From Paroedura picta (Eukaryota > Chordata > Lepidosauria > Squamata > Gekkonidae), in contig NC_135384.1 of the NCBI RefSeq assembly GCF_049243985.1, positions 16,302,501-16,366,500 on the forward strand: a DNA stretch of 64,000 bases, read 5' to 3'. The translations under genes and the position numbers were made by a program. The first letter of the stretch is position 1; each line of letters begins with the position of its first letter. Below are positions 43,448 through 54,844 of this stretch, piece by piece. The notes under the pieces were generated by a model. It ran no database searches. It had not been told where the DNA came from and saw only the letters and a program-made list of their open reading frames with translations.

Positions 43448-44025
43448 GTAAGTTGGGCTGAGGTGGGGGGGTCAGGGCGAGGGGGTACGGATTGCGCTAG
43501 CAGGTGCATGCCAGGCAGGTACGCTCCAAACGCTGACCCCACCCCTTGAACTTGAGAACCCCAGAGAGGTGGCAGTGGTGAGAATCAGGAGCAGAGAGCT
43601 CCAAGAGGGGAAAGGAACGTGCTGCGGCGCATGGTGCATTCATGCGGTGAGCAAGGTCATTCTAGGGCATGGGAGCTGGCGGCAGGGAAGCGATCTCCCC
43701 CACCAAGTCCCCCCCTCGCCCCCAGCCACCTTTCAAAAACACTCTGCGAGGTGAATCCAGGTCAGTCGTGCCAGTCGAACAGTAGGACATGGACAATCCC
43801 ATGCGGCACGTAGAGGATGGCAGAGGATGCCTGCAGGGGAGGAAATGCAGATGTTGAAAAGAGTATGAAGGAATCTAAGCAATTTTTGACGTCTCGGTGC
43901 ACAGCATCTTCGTGCTCTTCGCAGACATAGGCCAGGCAACCCAGAATTGCAGCTTACTTGAGGTGGAAATCCAACCTGAGCAGACTCCTGCAGCTCATAC
44001 GCAAATATGTATTACATAACATATT
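43448..44025. other. Intron 1 start, unassigned
   Basis: No repeat recognised with confidence. Several GC-rich open frames on both strands are composition effects. Confidence 0.4.
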
Positions 44026-44271
44026 GAGAGCCAGCATAGTGTCCTGGTTTAGAATGGCAGACTCTGGTCTGGAGAACCGGGTTTGATTTCCCATTCCTCC
44101 ACATGAGGCCTGCTGGGTGACCTTAGGCTAGTCCCAGTTCTCTCAGAAGTCTCTCAGCCTCACCTACTTCACAAAATGCCTGCTGTGAGGAGAGGAAGGG
44201 AAGGAGATTGCAAACTGCTTTCGGACTCCTTAAGGTAGAAAAAAAACAGGGTATGCAAGCCAACTCTTCTT
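44026..44271 (+). mobile_element. tRNA-derived SINE, first type
   Basis: Starts GAGAGCCAGCATAGTGTCC, with B-box-like GGGTTTGATTTCCC, GGGTGACCTTAGGCTAGTCC, and the end AGCCAACTCTTCTTC. Confidence 0.78.
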
Positions 44272-44590
44272 CTACATGTTCTGAAGTCCCTGAAATGATG
44301 AACAGAAAATAGTATCTCCACTTCCAGGTTAGACAGAGGACTAAATTCATCATGGCAGCTAAAGGGCACTGCTTGAGACTGTTGGGTCACACTTCCAACC
44401 CTGTGCAACCCTCCTTCACCTCCTGGTGTTGCAGGCACCCTAATTTAGCACTAGGGATGTAGAATATTTACAAAGTCAGTCCAGAGCCCAGCCACTAAGA
44501 CGGTAAAGAAGAGCTCACCTCTTCAGACAGATGCCACCCAACAAAAACAAGATAACATTTTCCCCCCTGCAATATTTTAGAGACGCGTCT
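44272..44590. other. Unassigned
   Basis: No recognised feature between the two SINEs. Confidence 0.4.
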
Positions 44591-44866
44591 AAGAGCCAGC
44601 CTGGTATAGTGGTTAAGAGTGGCAGACTCTCATCTGGAGAACCATGTCTGATTCTCCACTCCTTCTCCACAAGTAGCCAACTAGGTGACTTGGGGCTAGT
44701 CACAGTTCTCTTATAGCTGGTCTTGCAGAGCAGCTCTGGTAGAGCTCTCTCAAGCTCACCTACCTCACAGGATGGGGAGAAGAAGGGAAAGGTGTTTGTA
44801 AGCCGCTTTGGGACTCCTTTGCGTAGTGAAAAATGGGATATAAAAAAACAGCTCTTCTTTTTCTTA
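44591..44866 (+). mobile_element. tRNA-derived SINE, first type
   Basis: AAGAGCCAGCCTGGTATAGT (A-box region), TGTCTGATTCTCCACTCC, GTAAGCCGCTTTGGGACTCC, and the AGCTCTTCTTTTTCTT end. Confidence 0.8.
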
Positions 44867-45138
44867 AGGCTTCTTGGTAAATAACTCTCTGGTTTTGCCT
44901 CTTAAAACACTGTTTTTCAAATTAAGAACCTCTGACCTTTTGTAGTCACCTACTCTCCTGTTCTAGAAGGTTTCCCATTCTGAAACCAAAACTTTTTCTT
45001 TCTTGCTGCTCCCTTTCAAAGGACAGCTCCTCTTTCAAGAGCCATTTGGCTCCCATCCTCCCTGAGAAAAAAGAACTAGCCACTCTCCAGGAGATCTGAA
45101 TGAGTCTTTTGCTCACAAAGAAAACACTCTTCTGTCCT

Positions 45139-45400
45139 GAGAGCCAGTGTGGTGGAGTGGTCAAGAGTGGCAGCCTCCAATCTGGAAAACTGGATTTGAT
45201 TCCTCACTCCTCCTCCACATGCAGCCAGCTGGGTGACCTTGGACCAGTCACCATAATTCCCTCAGAAGTCTTTCAGCCCCACCTATCTCATAGGGTGCCT
45301 GTTGTGGGGAGAGGAAGGGAAGGCCATTGTAAACCACTTTGAGACTCCTTCAGGTAGTAAAAAGAAGGGTACAAAACCCCCAGCTTTTCTCCTTCTTCTG
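45139..45400 (+). mobile_element. tRNA-derived SINE, first type
   Basis: GAGAGCCAGTGTGGTGGAGT head, GGATTTGATTCCTCACTCC, and TTTGAGACTCCTTCAGGTAG near the end. Confidence 0.8.
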
Positions 45401-45589
45401 TCTTGTCACAAGAAAAGGTACCTTCCACCTCCAGGCAGACTGAAACCTAGAGAAACATGATCTGAAGATGACTATGAAGGAAGCTTTTGGTCAGGGTTGC
45501 GAGCTCTGAGCTGGGAAAAACCTAGAGGTTTATGAGGTGGAGCCAAAGGAGGGCAGGGCTTGGGAAGGGGACAGACCAATACAGGCCTG

Positions 45590-45722
45590 CAATAGGCACC
45601 CTGCCTCCCCATTCTCTCCTCCATATTGAGAAGGTCACCCAGCCAGCTTCCATGGCAGAGCAGAGAACTGAACCCAGGTCTCCCAGATCCTGGCTCAGCA
45701 CTTCACCACCCTGGCTCTCCAG
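45590..45722 (-). mobile_element. tRNA-derived SINE fragment, second type
   Basis: Minus strand: GAGAGCCAGGGTGGTGAAGT, then ATCTGGGAGACCTGGGTTCA and TGGAAGCTGGCTGGGTGACC. It is truncated. 45,490-45,560 before it carries a fold-back MITE fragment. Confidence 0.65.
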
Positions 45723-45934
45723 AGGTCATGCAATGAAAATAACTGGGGTCCAAACCAGTCTTTCTGCTGGTATGAAAGAGAGGAGGGATTCTCTTTTGAC
45801 CACCACATGGGATGGGGCTGCAACAAGAATATTCAATAAGCATGTACAAAATGCTGGCTGGATCCTACCCACAGTCTGTTTTATTTCAGACATAATAGAG
45901 ATAGATCATGATAAGATCCATTTCCTCCATTCCC

Positions 45935-46440
45935 ATGTCACAGAAGTTAGAGCAGACTTGTTTTCTGTTGCCCGAGAGGGAGGGACCAGAACCAATGGGA
46001 TGAAATTAATTCAAGAGAATTTTCGGCTAAACATCTGGAAGACGTTCCTGACAATTAGAGCGGTTCCTCAGTGGAACAGGCTTCCTGGGGGGGGGGGGGA
46101 GGCTCCTTCCTTTGAAGTTTTTAAGCAGAGGCTCGATAGCCACCTGACATAAATGCTGATTCTGTGAACTTAGGCAGGTTGTGAGTGGGTGGCAGAAGGG
46201 ATGGTGTCCACGCGTGGCTCTTATGCGTGCCCAGGGAAATGCGGATCACCACTTCAGGGTTGGGTTAAGAATTTCCTCCATGCCAGACTGGCCAGGGATT
46301 CTGGGAGGGGGGAGTTGGGGGCATCATTTGGGCATGGAATTGGGGTCCCTGTGGGTGGGCAGGTAGTTGTGAGTGTCCTGCATACTGCAGGGGGTAGGAC
46401 TTGATGGCCCTGGAGGTCCCTTCCAGCTCTATGATTCTAT
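45935..46440 (+). mobile_element. CR1 LINE, 5'-truncated
   Basis: It encodes a C-terminal end with LIQENFRLNIWKTFLTIRAV, PQWNRLPG, FEVFKQRLDSHLT, followed by the 3' UTR and the CR1 terminus TCCAGCTCTATGATTCTAT. A run of G interrupts the coding near 46,090. Its 3' end matches the CR1 pieces in the array better than the younger CR1 at 23.6 kb does. Confidence 0.9.
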
Positions 46441-47734
46441 CCACCGTGCATTGTGTAAATACTTTTGACTCATCTCATCCCCAGTTAATTCGAACAGCTA
46501 AATCTCCCTTAGGAGGATTAGAGCAGGACTGAGGAATAAAGCCACAGGCTGGGTCAAGGCCCAGGCTGGCTCTTCATTCCTTGAGAGGGATCCCAGCCTC
46601 CCCTGTACAGATTATCACTCAGTCCCCATTCCCATACATTAGCAGAGTTGAGATCTGCAAAGGATTAGAGTGCCATCTGCTTAAAGAATAAATAGCTTGA
46701 TTGAGAATAGAAACAACTTTGTAAAGAGAGAAAAGAGAGATCGTCCTAACAGCCTTACTGACTAATTGTGCTTGAGGCAGCAATCAGAGAGGAAGTATGT
46801 TCAAAGGAGCAGGAAATCTCCCATTGAGCCTATCAGGACAAAAGAGGAGATTATTTCAGAAATGCCGGGAAGTTCCAAATCTGAATATGCTAACTACATA
46901 TCTCCTCTGGTGCCCCCTGTAGGATAGTCTTCATAAACTGTTAAATCATGCACACTGTGGACCTTGCATATTCCAACACCACATGGATGCAGGCACAATA
47001 GTTTGAAAAGCCATTCACATCTTTAAACGATGGGTACAGGGGCTGCGAATAAGCCAGAGTTTTCAATGTTGATCCCACTTGAGCAGGGTTAGTATGGGTT
47101 TCTAACTTGTAGAAAAGTCATTGTCCATTTTCCCTGTGAAACACTAATCTGTGTTGGTTCTGGATAATCTAACTCGAGGAAGTCCTTGATATTTGGGGTT
47201 AACACTTGAGGAGAGGAGAGCTAGGGAGGGAGCTTTGCAGGGAGGCAACAGCATAGGGTCGTCCCCTCCAAAACTGCCAGCTTATCCAGAAAATTGTCTC
47301 ATGAATAATGCAGTCTATGCATATACAGTTATTTCTTTGGAATTATTAGTTTGGGTGATTTTGTTCTGAGCAAGTGGCCTGACATTTGCTTACACTGGCA
47401 ACCTCAAGAGTTTACAGTGGTCTCCTCTAATATCCGCAGCTTGAATAAAGACAGGGGGGAGTGGGGTTTGTTCAGCCTTGTCCAATTCCTCTGTTCGCTC
47501 TGGCCCCATCCCAAATGGCTTTTGCTCATGCAGGGTTTAGGATTCTCCAGCCAAGCCTTTTTGGATGGTCACAGGGAACCAGCAGCAGAAAAGCTGATTG
47601 GATCCAGCCCCGCCCATCCATTCTAAATACGACTGTGGTAATGTGGTGTCCATTTCTCTTACTATACACAATTCTGACCCACTGACAGCAGCGTCTTTGT
47701 TGATAACGGTATTTTGCTCCCCTAATTTTCCTAT
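46441..47734. other. Intron 1, unassigned
   Basis: 1.3 kb with no recognised gene or repeat. Confidence 0.4.
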
Positions 47735-47940
47735 ATGACTTTCTCCAACTCCCACCTGGAGATTTATGGTGGAACCTGAGTAGGATGGGGCTAAGAGAGG
47801 GGATGGACCTCCACAGAGCATGAAGCCCCACAGCCCACCCTCCGAAGCAGCCATTTTCTCCAGGGGAACCGATCTCTGTCAGCTGGAGATGATCTATTCC
47901 CCCGGGAGATAACCAGGTCCAACCTGGACATCAGCAACCC
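47735..47940. mobile_element. Fold-back MITE-like repeat
   Basis: CTCCCACCTGGAGATTTATG, GGATGGACCTCCACAGAGCA, CATTTTCTCCAGGGGAACCG and GAGATGATCTATTCCCCCGG match the internal pattern of the GTTGCCAAC-end family. Confidence 0.65.
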
Positions 47941-48477
47941 AAGAGAGAGGCTCTGTCGGGGCACAGGGAAGGCCTTTTCCCACGTGAGGCACGGCCTCCC
48001 CAAGAAGGACCTTGCGAGCTCCAGGACACACCTTTGTAAGCGGATTAATTTTGTTGCAGCAGGCCTATTCGGTGAGATTTTATTCTCTTATTGTTTCGAC
48101 TTGTGTGCTCTGACAGTTTTGACAGTGGCCATTCCCACTTGGTCTATGCACGTCCCGGAAAATATAAATCCCTTCAAATAAATGACTCCAATATTTCAGC
48201 GTCTTCTTCCACACAACCCCAGCAGCTCTGAACTGCCTGTCGGCGCTAATCCAGGCCGACAGGAACACTCTGTGATTTGGCATCTGCTGGGCCTGAGGGA
48301 GAACACGGCGGCCGCTAATGAGACCACAGGGATTTCTCCTCATCCAGGGACAATTAATTACATAACCGGAGAAAGGAAGGGACCTTGGGGGCCATTACTG
48401 ATACTGGCAGAGTCTTGCCCCAGCCCAACAGGAGAAGACACCAAGCTCTTATTACGGTCAGTTGAAGGGCAGGACTA
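47941..48477. other. Intron 1, unassigned
   Basis: 48,040-48,180 includes a TTTTGTTGCAGCAGG acceptor-like site, but no supported exon follows. Confidence 0.4.
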
Positions 48478-48650
48478 GAGCTGCCAATTCCTGGTTAGAA
48501 AACGTCTGGAGATTTGGGCGCTGAGCCTGACATGGTGGGTGGAGTTTGGGAGGGAGAAGAGCAGAAATGCAATAGCACAGAATCCACCCTCCCGAGCTGC
48601 CATTTTCTCTATGATCTCTAGTCTGGAGATCAGGTGCAACTCTGGGAGGA
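48478..48650. mobile_element. Fold-back MITE-like repeat
   Basis: GAGCTGCCAATTCCTGGTTA, CATTTTCTCTATGATCTCTA and the closing AACTCTGGGAGG follow the family pattern. Confidence 0.62.
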
Positions 48651-48654
48651 CTTA

Positions 48655-48840
48655 TTTTTAATTTATTTATTACATTTATACCCTGCCCTTACCCGGAGGC
48701 ATAGGGTGGCTTCCAAAGGGTTAAACTACACAACATATTAAATGTTAGCTTTAAAGCATTTAAAATAAATAGATTTTAATATAAATAAATTTAAATACAA
48801 CAACAACAAAGCCTTTTTTGGCATATTAAAAGAAATACAA
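48655..48840 (-). mobile_element. LINE/SINE 3' tail remnant
   Basis: An ATTTATTTATTACATTTATA run precedes CCCTGCCCTTACCCGG: the reverse of a GGGCGGTATAAATAAATAA-type 3' end. The following AT-rich 100 bp probably belong to it. Confidence 0.55.
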
Positions 48841-48911
48841 TATAAGGAGGAAAAGTGCAGGGGGACCCACTGCAATAGAGAGTAAACAAACGCAGATATC
48901 ATGCTTTTGAG

Positions 48912-49081
48912 CAGGCTTTCTCAACCAGGATTTCATGAAATTTTGCAGTTTCGTGGTGGGCATGAAAGGGTTTGTGGACCGGGCAGGAGTTAATTATTAA
49001 TTGTGGGGCCATGGCAGAGAGGTGTGGCCTGCCGACATCACTTCTGGGGTTTCTCAACGGTAAAAAGGTTGAGAAAGGCTG
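48912..49081 (+). mobile_element. hAT-type non-autonomous element
   Basis: CAGGCTTTCTCAACC and GGTTGAGAAAGGCTG are inverted ends. Target copies CTTTTGAG (48,904-48,911) and CTTTAGAG (49,082-49,089) differ at one base. Same family as 34,802-35,111. Confidence 0.85.
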
Positions 49082-49189
49082 CTTTAGAGTGAGACATTCA
49101 TGGTTTCTCAGGGCAAGATGTAAAAATTTTGCAACTTATTCAATTATATCAGGGTTCTGGGATGTCCAAAGAAACTAAATCTTAAATTC

Positions 49190-49632
49190 ATCGAATGCTG
49201 TTCTCTTTTACAAAGTTAAGGAGGCCAGGATGGAGAAAACTCTGCCCCTGCTTGACGTCAAGCAAGCTTCCTTGGGGCCACGGATCACTAGCTGGTTGGA
49301 GGTGGTGGAGTGCAGAGCTCTTTGAGGGGTGTAGGCAGAGAGGCGGTCCCTCAGGTATACTTGGCCCAGACCACGTATGGCCTTAAAGGTGATTACCAGA
49401 ACCTTAAGCCTGATCCAGAATTTGACTAGAAGCCAGCACAGCCGTTGGAGGATGGGCCAGATGTAGCACCTCGATGGTGTTGCTGTGAGGACCCTGGCTG
49501 CTGCATTCTAGACCAGCTGTAGTTTCTGGATCAAGGTTAAGGGCAGGCGTGCATAGAGCAAGTTGCAGAAGTCCTGTCTAGAGGTGACCATTGTGTGGAT
49601 CACTGTGGCTAGGTGTTCAGTTGGCCATTATA
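49190..49632 (-). mobile_element. L2/Vingi-like LINE fragment
   Basis: The reverse strand matches the LINE at 9,208-10,088 through GGCGGTCCCTCAGGTATA, GGCCTTAAAGGT, GAGGACCCTGGCTGCTGCAT and GAGCAAGTTGCAGAAGTC. The reading frame is decayed. Confidence 0.78.
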
Positions 49633-50314
49633 GAATCACAGAGTTAGATCTATCCCCATACAGAAACACTTTCTTTTTACTAGAACAGAAAAGCCAGAGC
49701 ATCGTGTTTCGAATGTCAGACAAAACTCAAGTTCAAATCCCCAGGGAACATTGTCGGGTGATTTAGGCCCATCATGTTCTCTTAGTCTGCCTTGACCGCA
49801 CATTTTTGTCATTAGGAGAAAACCGAGAACAATATTGGAAGTTGTTTTTTACACACACCCCTTTTCTGCCCACTGAGATTATCTTAATAACAATAAATAC
49901 ATGGTTATATTCTACACTAGTGAAGGCCTTTGTAATGCACGGACATTTAAAATTGTACTGTGCTTGAAAAGGAAGAATTCTGCTAAGCTCAGCTCTGAGA
50001 TCCCCGCTTCCTTCCTTCCTTCCTCGCCATGTGGCCTCAGAAGGGGCTGATGGGAGGCCATGGAGGCAGCCATGTGCCCCCAACAGCTGGCACCTGCTCA
50101 GCCACGTGGCTCCTGACTAATCCATGGCCGGCAGCACAGCCTTGACCCACATCGGGCGCTCCCTGCTGCGTTGCTATAGCAACAAGCACTGAACATGCCT
50201 GGAGAGAGCAGGCAGGACGACACTTTGCCGAAAATTCATTTGATTCGTGAAAATCCCTTCCCCCAATCACCACATCTCTTCATCTCCAGGTAACAGAGAT
50301 CAGTTCCCCTAGAG
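49633..50314. other. Intron 1, unassigned
   Basis: Includes a short (CTTC)n run at about 50,008-50,023. No gene was seen. Confidence 0.4.
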
Positions 50315-50438
50315 CAGGGGTAGTCAAACTGCGGCCCTCCAGATGTCCATGGACTACAATTCCCATGAGCCCCTGCCAGCGAATGCTGGCAGGGGCTCAT
50401 GGGAATTGTAGTCCATGGACATCTGGAGGGCCGCAGTT
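50315..50438. mobile_element. hAT-type palindromic MITE, right end lost
   Basis: The left end CAGGGGTAGTCAAACTGC and an inner arm reading GGACTACAATTCCCATGAGC face a right arm (from 50,385) that is their reverse complement but stops before the last TGACTACCCCTG. A four-base centre separates the arms. A complete shorter relative lies at 60,400-60,488. Confidence 0.85.
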
Positions 50439-50447
50439 GAAGTCCCT

Positions 50448-50800
50448 CCCCTCTCTAAACCCTGTCCTACTCAGGCTCCACCCCCAAGGACTCCAGCTTT
50501 TTCCCAATCCGGAATTGGCAGCCCTACCCACCGCCCTAAATATATCCCAAGCTTCCCACCACTGCTTTCCCAATTTCTTCAAAGCCTGGGGGGAGTGGGG
50601 AAAGGTGGGGCCTGGAGAGCTCCCGGAATTACAGCTGCTCTTCAGGCAACTGAGATCTGTTCCCCTGGAGCAAAGGACTGCCCTGGAAGGTGGACCACTG
50701 AGGTCCTTCTCCTCCCCAAATCCCAGCCTTCCCAAACTCCTCCCTGAAATCTCCAGGTATTTTTCCAACCTAAATTTGGCAACCCCAAACCTAACCTGCT
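50448..50800. mobile_element. Two fold-back MITE-like pieces
   Basis: 50,448-50,530 (CTCCCCTCTCTAAACC, CTCCACCCCCAAGGACTCC) and 50,625-50,800 (GAATTACAGCTGCTCTTCAG, TGTTCCCCTGGAGC, ATTTGGCAACCCC) are reverse-oriented members of the GTTGCCAAC-end family. Confidence 0.65.
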
Positions 50801-50824
50801 TTCTCATGGGTGAAAGCGCCAGGA

Positions 50825-51145
50825 TAGAATCATAGAATCATAGAACTGGAAAGGACCTCCTGGGTCATCTAGTCAAACCCGCTGCACTATGCAGGACACT
50901 CACAACCCTATCACTCATCCACTGTCACCTGCCACCCCCTTGAGCCTTCACAGAATCAGCCTCTCCGTCAGGTGGCTATGCAGCCTCTGTTTAAAAATCT
51001 CCAAAGATGGAGAACCCACCACCTCCCGAGGAAGCCTGTTCCACTGAGGAACCGCTTTGACTGTCAGGAACTTCCTCCGGATGTTTAGACAGAATTTCTT
51101 TTGCATTAATTTCATCCCACTGATTCTGGCCCATCCCTCTGGGGC
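50825..51145 (-). mobile_element. CR1 LINE, 3' part
   Basis: AGAATCATAGAATCATAGAA starts the reversed CR1 terminus. Further in, the minus strand reads an RKFLTVKAVPQWNRLPRE-type decayed ORF2 end. Confidence 0.88.
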
Positions 51146-51716
51146 GGATGGTTATTCTGTGATCCTCGTGGACAAAAGCTGTGTGAGACCAGGGCTGTGG
51201 GAAGGGGAAGAGAAGAGAAAAAGCTGGGAGGATCCAGCCATGAAGCTCGTCATTCCATCCTCTGCCAGAAGACACCCTCGTTCTCTCTGCATACTTGGGG
51301 AAGGGAGTGGATAGAGAAGGAAGCCTAGCAAGCCACTGAGCGGGGAGCAGGCTAGGTGCCGATTCAGCACAGGCTTCATTAGCCCTAGACAGAGCAGGCA
51401 GCCACACAGCAATAATGGGGCTGGGCCAGCCCCCATGCCAATAACCCCTTCCCCGCTGCCACAGCGCAGCACGCATCTCGCATCAATCAGACTAGGCCTT
51501 ATTCTCGATAGCGCGAATCACAGCTCTGACATCAGAGACCTCATTATTGTCAACACAGAGAGTGCCAATTAAAGGGGGTGCCTAGAACTTGTAGGTTTGG
51601 GACACTTTGAGAAAATATCCTGGCAATTCCCCTTATTCCCGTCTATACAAGCAGGTTGAGAGGGGGCAGCAGCTAAATAGGGGCATTTTCCAACTGGCTT
51701 GGCTACATAAGAAAGA
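51146..51716. other. Intron 1, unassigned
   Basis: No feature recognised. Open frames on both strands overlap and lack domains. Confidence 0.4.
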
Positions 51717-51850
51717 GCCAGCATGGTATGGTGGTTGGAGGGTCCCACTGGGATCTGGGAGACCCAGGTCCCAAATCTCCACTCTGCCATGGAAGCTTGC
51801 CAGGGGGCTTTGAGCAGGCCACTCGCTCTCTCAGCCTCGCCAGCCTTATG
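51717..51850 (+). mobile_element. tRNA-derived SINE, second type, truncated
   Basis: GAGCCAGCATGGTATGGTGG head, GATCTGGGAGACCCAGGTCC, and CTCTGCCATGGAAGCTTGCC. The body is cut short where a fold-back MITE begins. Confidence 0.7.
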
Positions 51851-51990
51851 TAGGGGTGCCAATTCCAGGTTGGGAGATCTTTGGAAATTTGTGGGTGGAG
51901 CTTCGGAAGAGTCAGTTTGGGGGATGGGGAGGACCTCAGCAGGGTATGATCCCAAAGCAGTCACGTTCTCCAGGGGAACCTTGCTCTTAG
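51851..51990. mobile_element. Fold-back MITE-like repeat
   Basis: GGGGTGCCAATTCCAGGTTG, ATTTGTGGGTGGAGC, ACCTCAGCAGGGTATGAT and TTCTCCAGGGGAACC follow the family pattern. Confidence 0.65.
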
Positions 51991-52434
51991 TAGAGCTGCA
52001 AGCCCCCGTGGTGAAGCTGTGCAGGTTGTAACAGGTGTTCAGGTCACTCAGGTGGAGCCCATGGATGCCACAGTGTCCCCAGACCCCTTTCCAGGAGCCC
52101 TCCAGTTTTGAGCCTGTGGGTGGGGCCAGCAGAACGTCAAGCTGGCCACTGGAGATTTGATCAGCTGGGCAGATTAAAATGTTGTTTCAGCAACAGCCTA
52201 CTAGACACTGTTGGTTTTGTTTCTCCCTTCTCTTTCCCAGCAAAACTTGCTCAGGGTCCCTGACGCCAAAAAGGTAAAATTGGTCTCAACCACAGAGATC
52301 AAATACACTATCTGATGAGATCAGGACCCCAGAAGACCTGAATCAGTTTGTCAAGGCCTGTAAAACAGAGCTGCTTCCCCAGGCCTACGATTAAGGCCTA
52401 GAAATAACATCGAGAGGCTGGCCTCCCTGCTTAT
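51991..52434. other. Intron 1, unassigned
   Basis: No feature recognised. Confidence 0.4.
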
Positions 52435-52700
52435 GTATTTACTTATTCATTAAATTTCTATGCCACCCTCCCCCGAGGGCTCAGGGCAGGCCACCCAGAC
52501 AAGCTCTCAGTTCTGCACCCGTCCAACTCCCATAAGGAGGAGTAGGCCTGAAGGCGGAGTAGATGCGTTTGATTTTAAATTTAATGATGGATTTTAGAGT
52601 TTTAAAACCTATATTAACATTGTATGTTTTAAATATTGTAAGCCGCCCTGAGCCTCCCGGGAAGGGCGGGGTACAAATGTAAAAATAAATAAACAAATGA
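52435..52700. mobile_element. Two opposed LINE/SINE 3' tail remnants
   Basis: 52,435-52,495 (ATTAAATTTCTATGCCACCC) is a reversed tail. 52,635-52,700 (GTAAGCCGCCCTGAGCCTCC, GTACAAATGTAAAAATAAAT) is a forward tail. An AT-rich stretch at 52,785-52,860 follows. Confidence 0.55.
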
Positions 52701-53008
52701 GCCATCTCATTCGCCGAAAAAGTTTTTCATCCCTTTCTATCCCAGAGGTTCGTAGTAGGTGCTTATGTCTTAAAACAATTGCTTTATATTATTTATTTAT
52801 ATTTATATTATTTATATAATTTATATTATTTTTTATTTTAAAAATCCATATACCAGTAATATAAAATTTAGCTAGATCAGTATGTCTTTTTCAAAACTTA
52901 CCCTCCCTCATGTATCCTGTTCCCTGGACTCCCCTCTAAAGGCGCGGGGGGTGTACTTGTTTTATTATAGGGATGCCAGTCTCTGTGTGGGACCTGGTGT
53001 TCCCCTGA

Positions 53009-53290
53009 AGAAGAAGAAGAAGAGTTGGTTCTTATATGCTGCTTTTCCCTACCCGAAGGAGGCTCAAAGCGGCTTACAGTCGCCTTCCCATTCCTCTCCC
53101 CACAACAGACACCCAGTGAGGGAGGGGAGGCTGAGAGAGCCCTGATATTCCTGCTAGGTCTGAACAGTTTTATCAGTGCCAGGGGGAGCCCAAGGTCACC
53201 CAGCTGGCTGCATGTGGGGGAGCGCAGAATCAAACCCAGCATGCCAGATTAGAAGTCCACACTCCTAACCACTACACCAAACTGGCTCTC
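53009..53290 (-). mobile_element. tRNA-derived SINE, first type, complete
   Basis: Minus strand: GAGAGCCAGTTTGGTGTAGT (A-box region), GGGTTTGATTCTGCG (B box), GGGTGACCTTGGGC, TAAGCCGCTTTGAGCC and an end of (CTT)n. At about 280 bp it is the best-preserved member here. The family name is not certain; its tail is not the BovB type. Confidence 0.85.
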
Positions 53291-53295
53291 AACCA

Positions 53296-53480
53296 AACTG
53301 GAATTACAGCTCATCTCCAGGCAGCAGAGATCAGTTCCCCTGGAGAAAAAGGCTGCCTAGAAGGTGCACTGTATGGCATTATGCCTCATTCAAATCCCTC
53401 CCCAAACCCTGCTGTCTGCAGGCTTCACCCCCAAAGTCTCCAGTTTTTCCCCAGACTGGAGCTGGCAACCCTATTTCATT
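53296..53480. mobile_element. Fold-back MITE-like repeat
   Basis: GGAATTACAGCTCATCTCC, CAGAGATCAGTTCCCCTGG, AATCCCTCCCCAAACC and GCTGGCAACCC: a complete reverse-oriented copy. Confidence 0.68.
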
Positions 53481-54356
53481 GCCTCACAACATCTGAAACA
53501 GTGACGGGCTTCAAAAGTCAAGCACCTCCTTTCTCAGAAAACCGGGATGAAAAGGTTAACCTCCAAAGGACCGCTCTCCAACCAAACTAGGATCAGGCTG
53601 TCCCCCTGAGGCCATTTTCTCCGCCTGGAATGCTCTCTGCAGAGGCACAGACAGGAAAGGGGCTGGAAGGAGAGCGGGAATGTGATGAGAAGAGTCAACA
53701 CAGAAGATGTCTGAATGGGCCACGCTCTGGCTGTGTTGCACAAGGCAACACCACTACACACACGCACGCACACCCCAAGAGACAGTCTTGGTTGAAGCCT
53801 GCTCCACAGATGCAGGAGAATCAGGAGAAGGAATACCAGATTATGTGGCTGTTTTGGAAAGCACATAGAGAGGAAACTGTTCCCCCCACCACCTGGTTGC
53901 CCCCATCCCCAAGCAGTTTTTGCCTATACAAGGTAGTTCAGGTGATTCCACACAGCCAGAAGCTCCACTTCCCTATAGCGAAGGTAGCCTGCCTCCTTTG
54001 GCAGAGAATCAGCAGCAGGTGCCTCAAGCTCTCATTGGTGGATGAGGGACTGTGAGCAGAAAAGGGGCTGTCACAGGGGAAGAGACCAAAAACACACAAA
54101 CATTTAATGCATGATAAAGGGCATCCTCAGTACCGTCGTAAAAGAAAAGTCATTGTAAAGCTAGTTTTAAATACTGTGCTGAAAAGATGCAGCTGCTGGT
54201 ATGAGAGGGTAGTGTCATGTAGAACCAAATTACTACAGGCTTTCCACAGTGAAAATGGTGCCAGGTGCACTGATTTTTTTTTTTTAAGACAACTTTTGTG
54301 GCAGAGTTTGAGACGTTTCCTGCTGTGCATAATATACCCTGGATGTTCCAGGTTTC
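53481..54356. other. Intron 1, unassigned
   Basis: No gene or clear repeat, apart from short (CA)-rich sequence at 53,752-53,775. Confidence 0.4.
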
Positions 54357-54510
54357 CCTGATTGTATCAGATCTCAAAAGTTAAGCAAGCTGGTTAGTAC
54401 TTGGATGGGAGACCACGGAGGAAGGCCTGGGTACCTACACATGCGCCCTCTGTGCATCTCTTTCCTTCAGACATTTACAGAGAAGCCATGAGTTGGCACC
54501 AACCAGACTC
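54357..54510 (+). mobile_element. 5S rRNA-derived SINE fragment
   Basis: GATCTCAAAAGTTAAGCAAG, then CTGGTTAGTACTTGGATGGG and AGACC, match the 3' half of 5S rRNA, including the internal control region. The later AGAAGCCATGAGTTGGCACC resembles the tail of known 5S-derived SINEs. The first half of the 5S part is missing, so this is not a functional 5S gene. Confidence 0.78.
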
Positions 54511-54536
54511 CCCTTCACACATGCACCTAACTAAAA

Positions 54537-54816
54537 GGTAAAGGTAAAGGTATCCCCTGTGCAAGCACCGAGTCATGTCTGACCCTTGGGGTGACGCCCT
54601 CTAGCGTTTTCATGGCAGACTCAATACGGGGTGGTTTGCCAGTGCCTTCCCCAGTCATTACCGTTTACCCCCCAGCAAGCTGGGTACTCATTTGACCAAC
54701 CTCGGAAGGATGGAAGGCTGAGTCAACCTTGAGCCGGCTGCTGGGATTGAACTCCCAGCCTCATGGGCAAAGCTTTCAGACGGCTGCCTTACCACTCTGC
54801 GCCACAAGAGGCTCTT
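54537..54816 (-). mobile_element. Sauria-type SINE (tRNA head, BovB-like tail)
   Basis: Nearly the same as 28,064-28,345: minus-strand A-box region CTTGTGGCGCAGAGTGGTAA, B box GGGAGTTCAATCCC, and tail ACCTTTACCTTTACC. A 12-bp duplication TGCACCTAACTA flanks it at 54,522-54,533 and 54,833-54,844. Confidence 0.9.
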
Positions 54817-54844
54817 ATTTTTTTTTTTAACCTGCACCTAACTA

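Noticed and set aside
54357-54430. Possible functional 5S rRNA gene
   Set aside because: Only the 3' half is present, with substitutions and a SINE-like tail.
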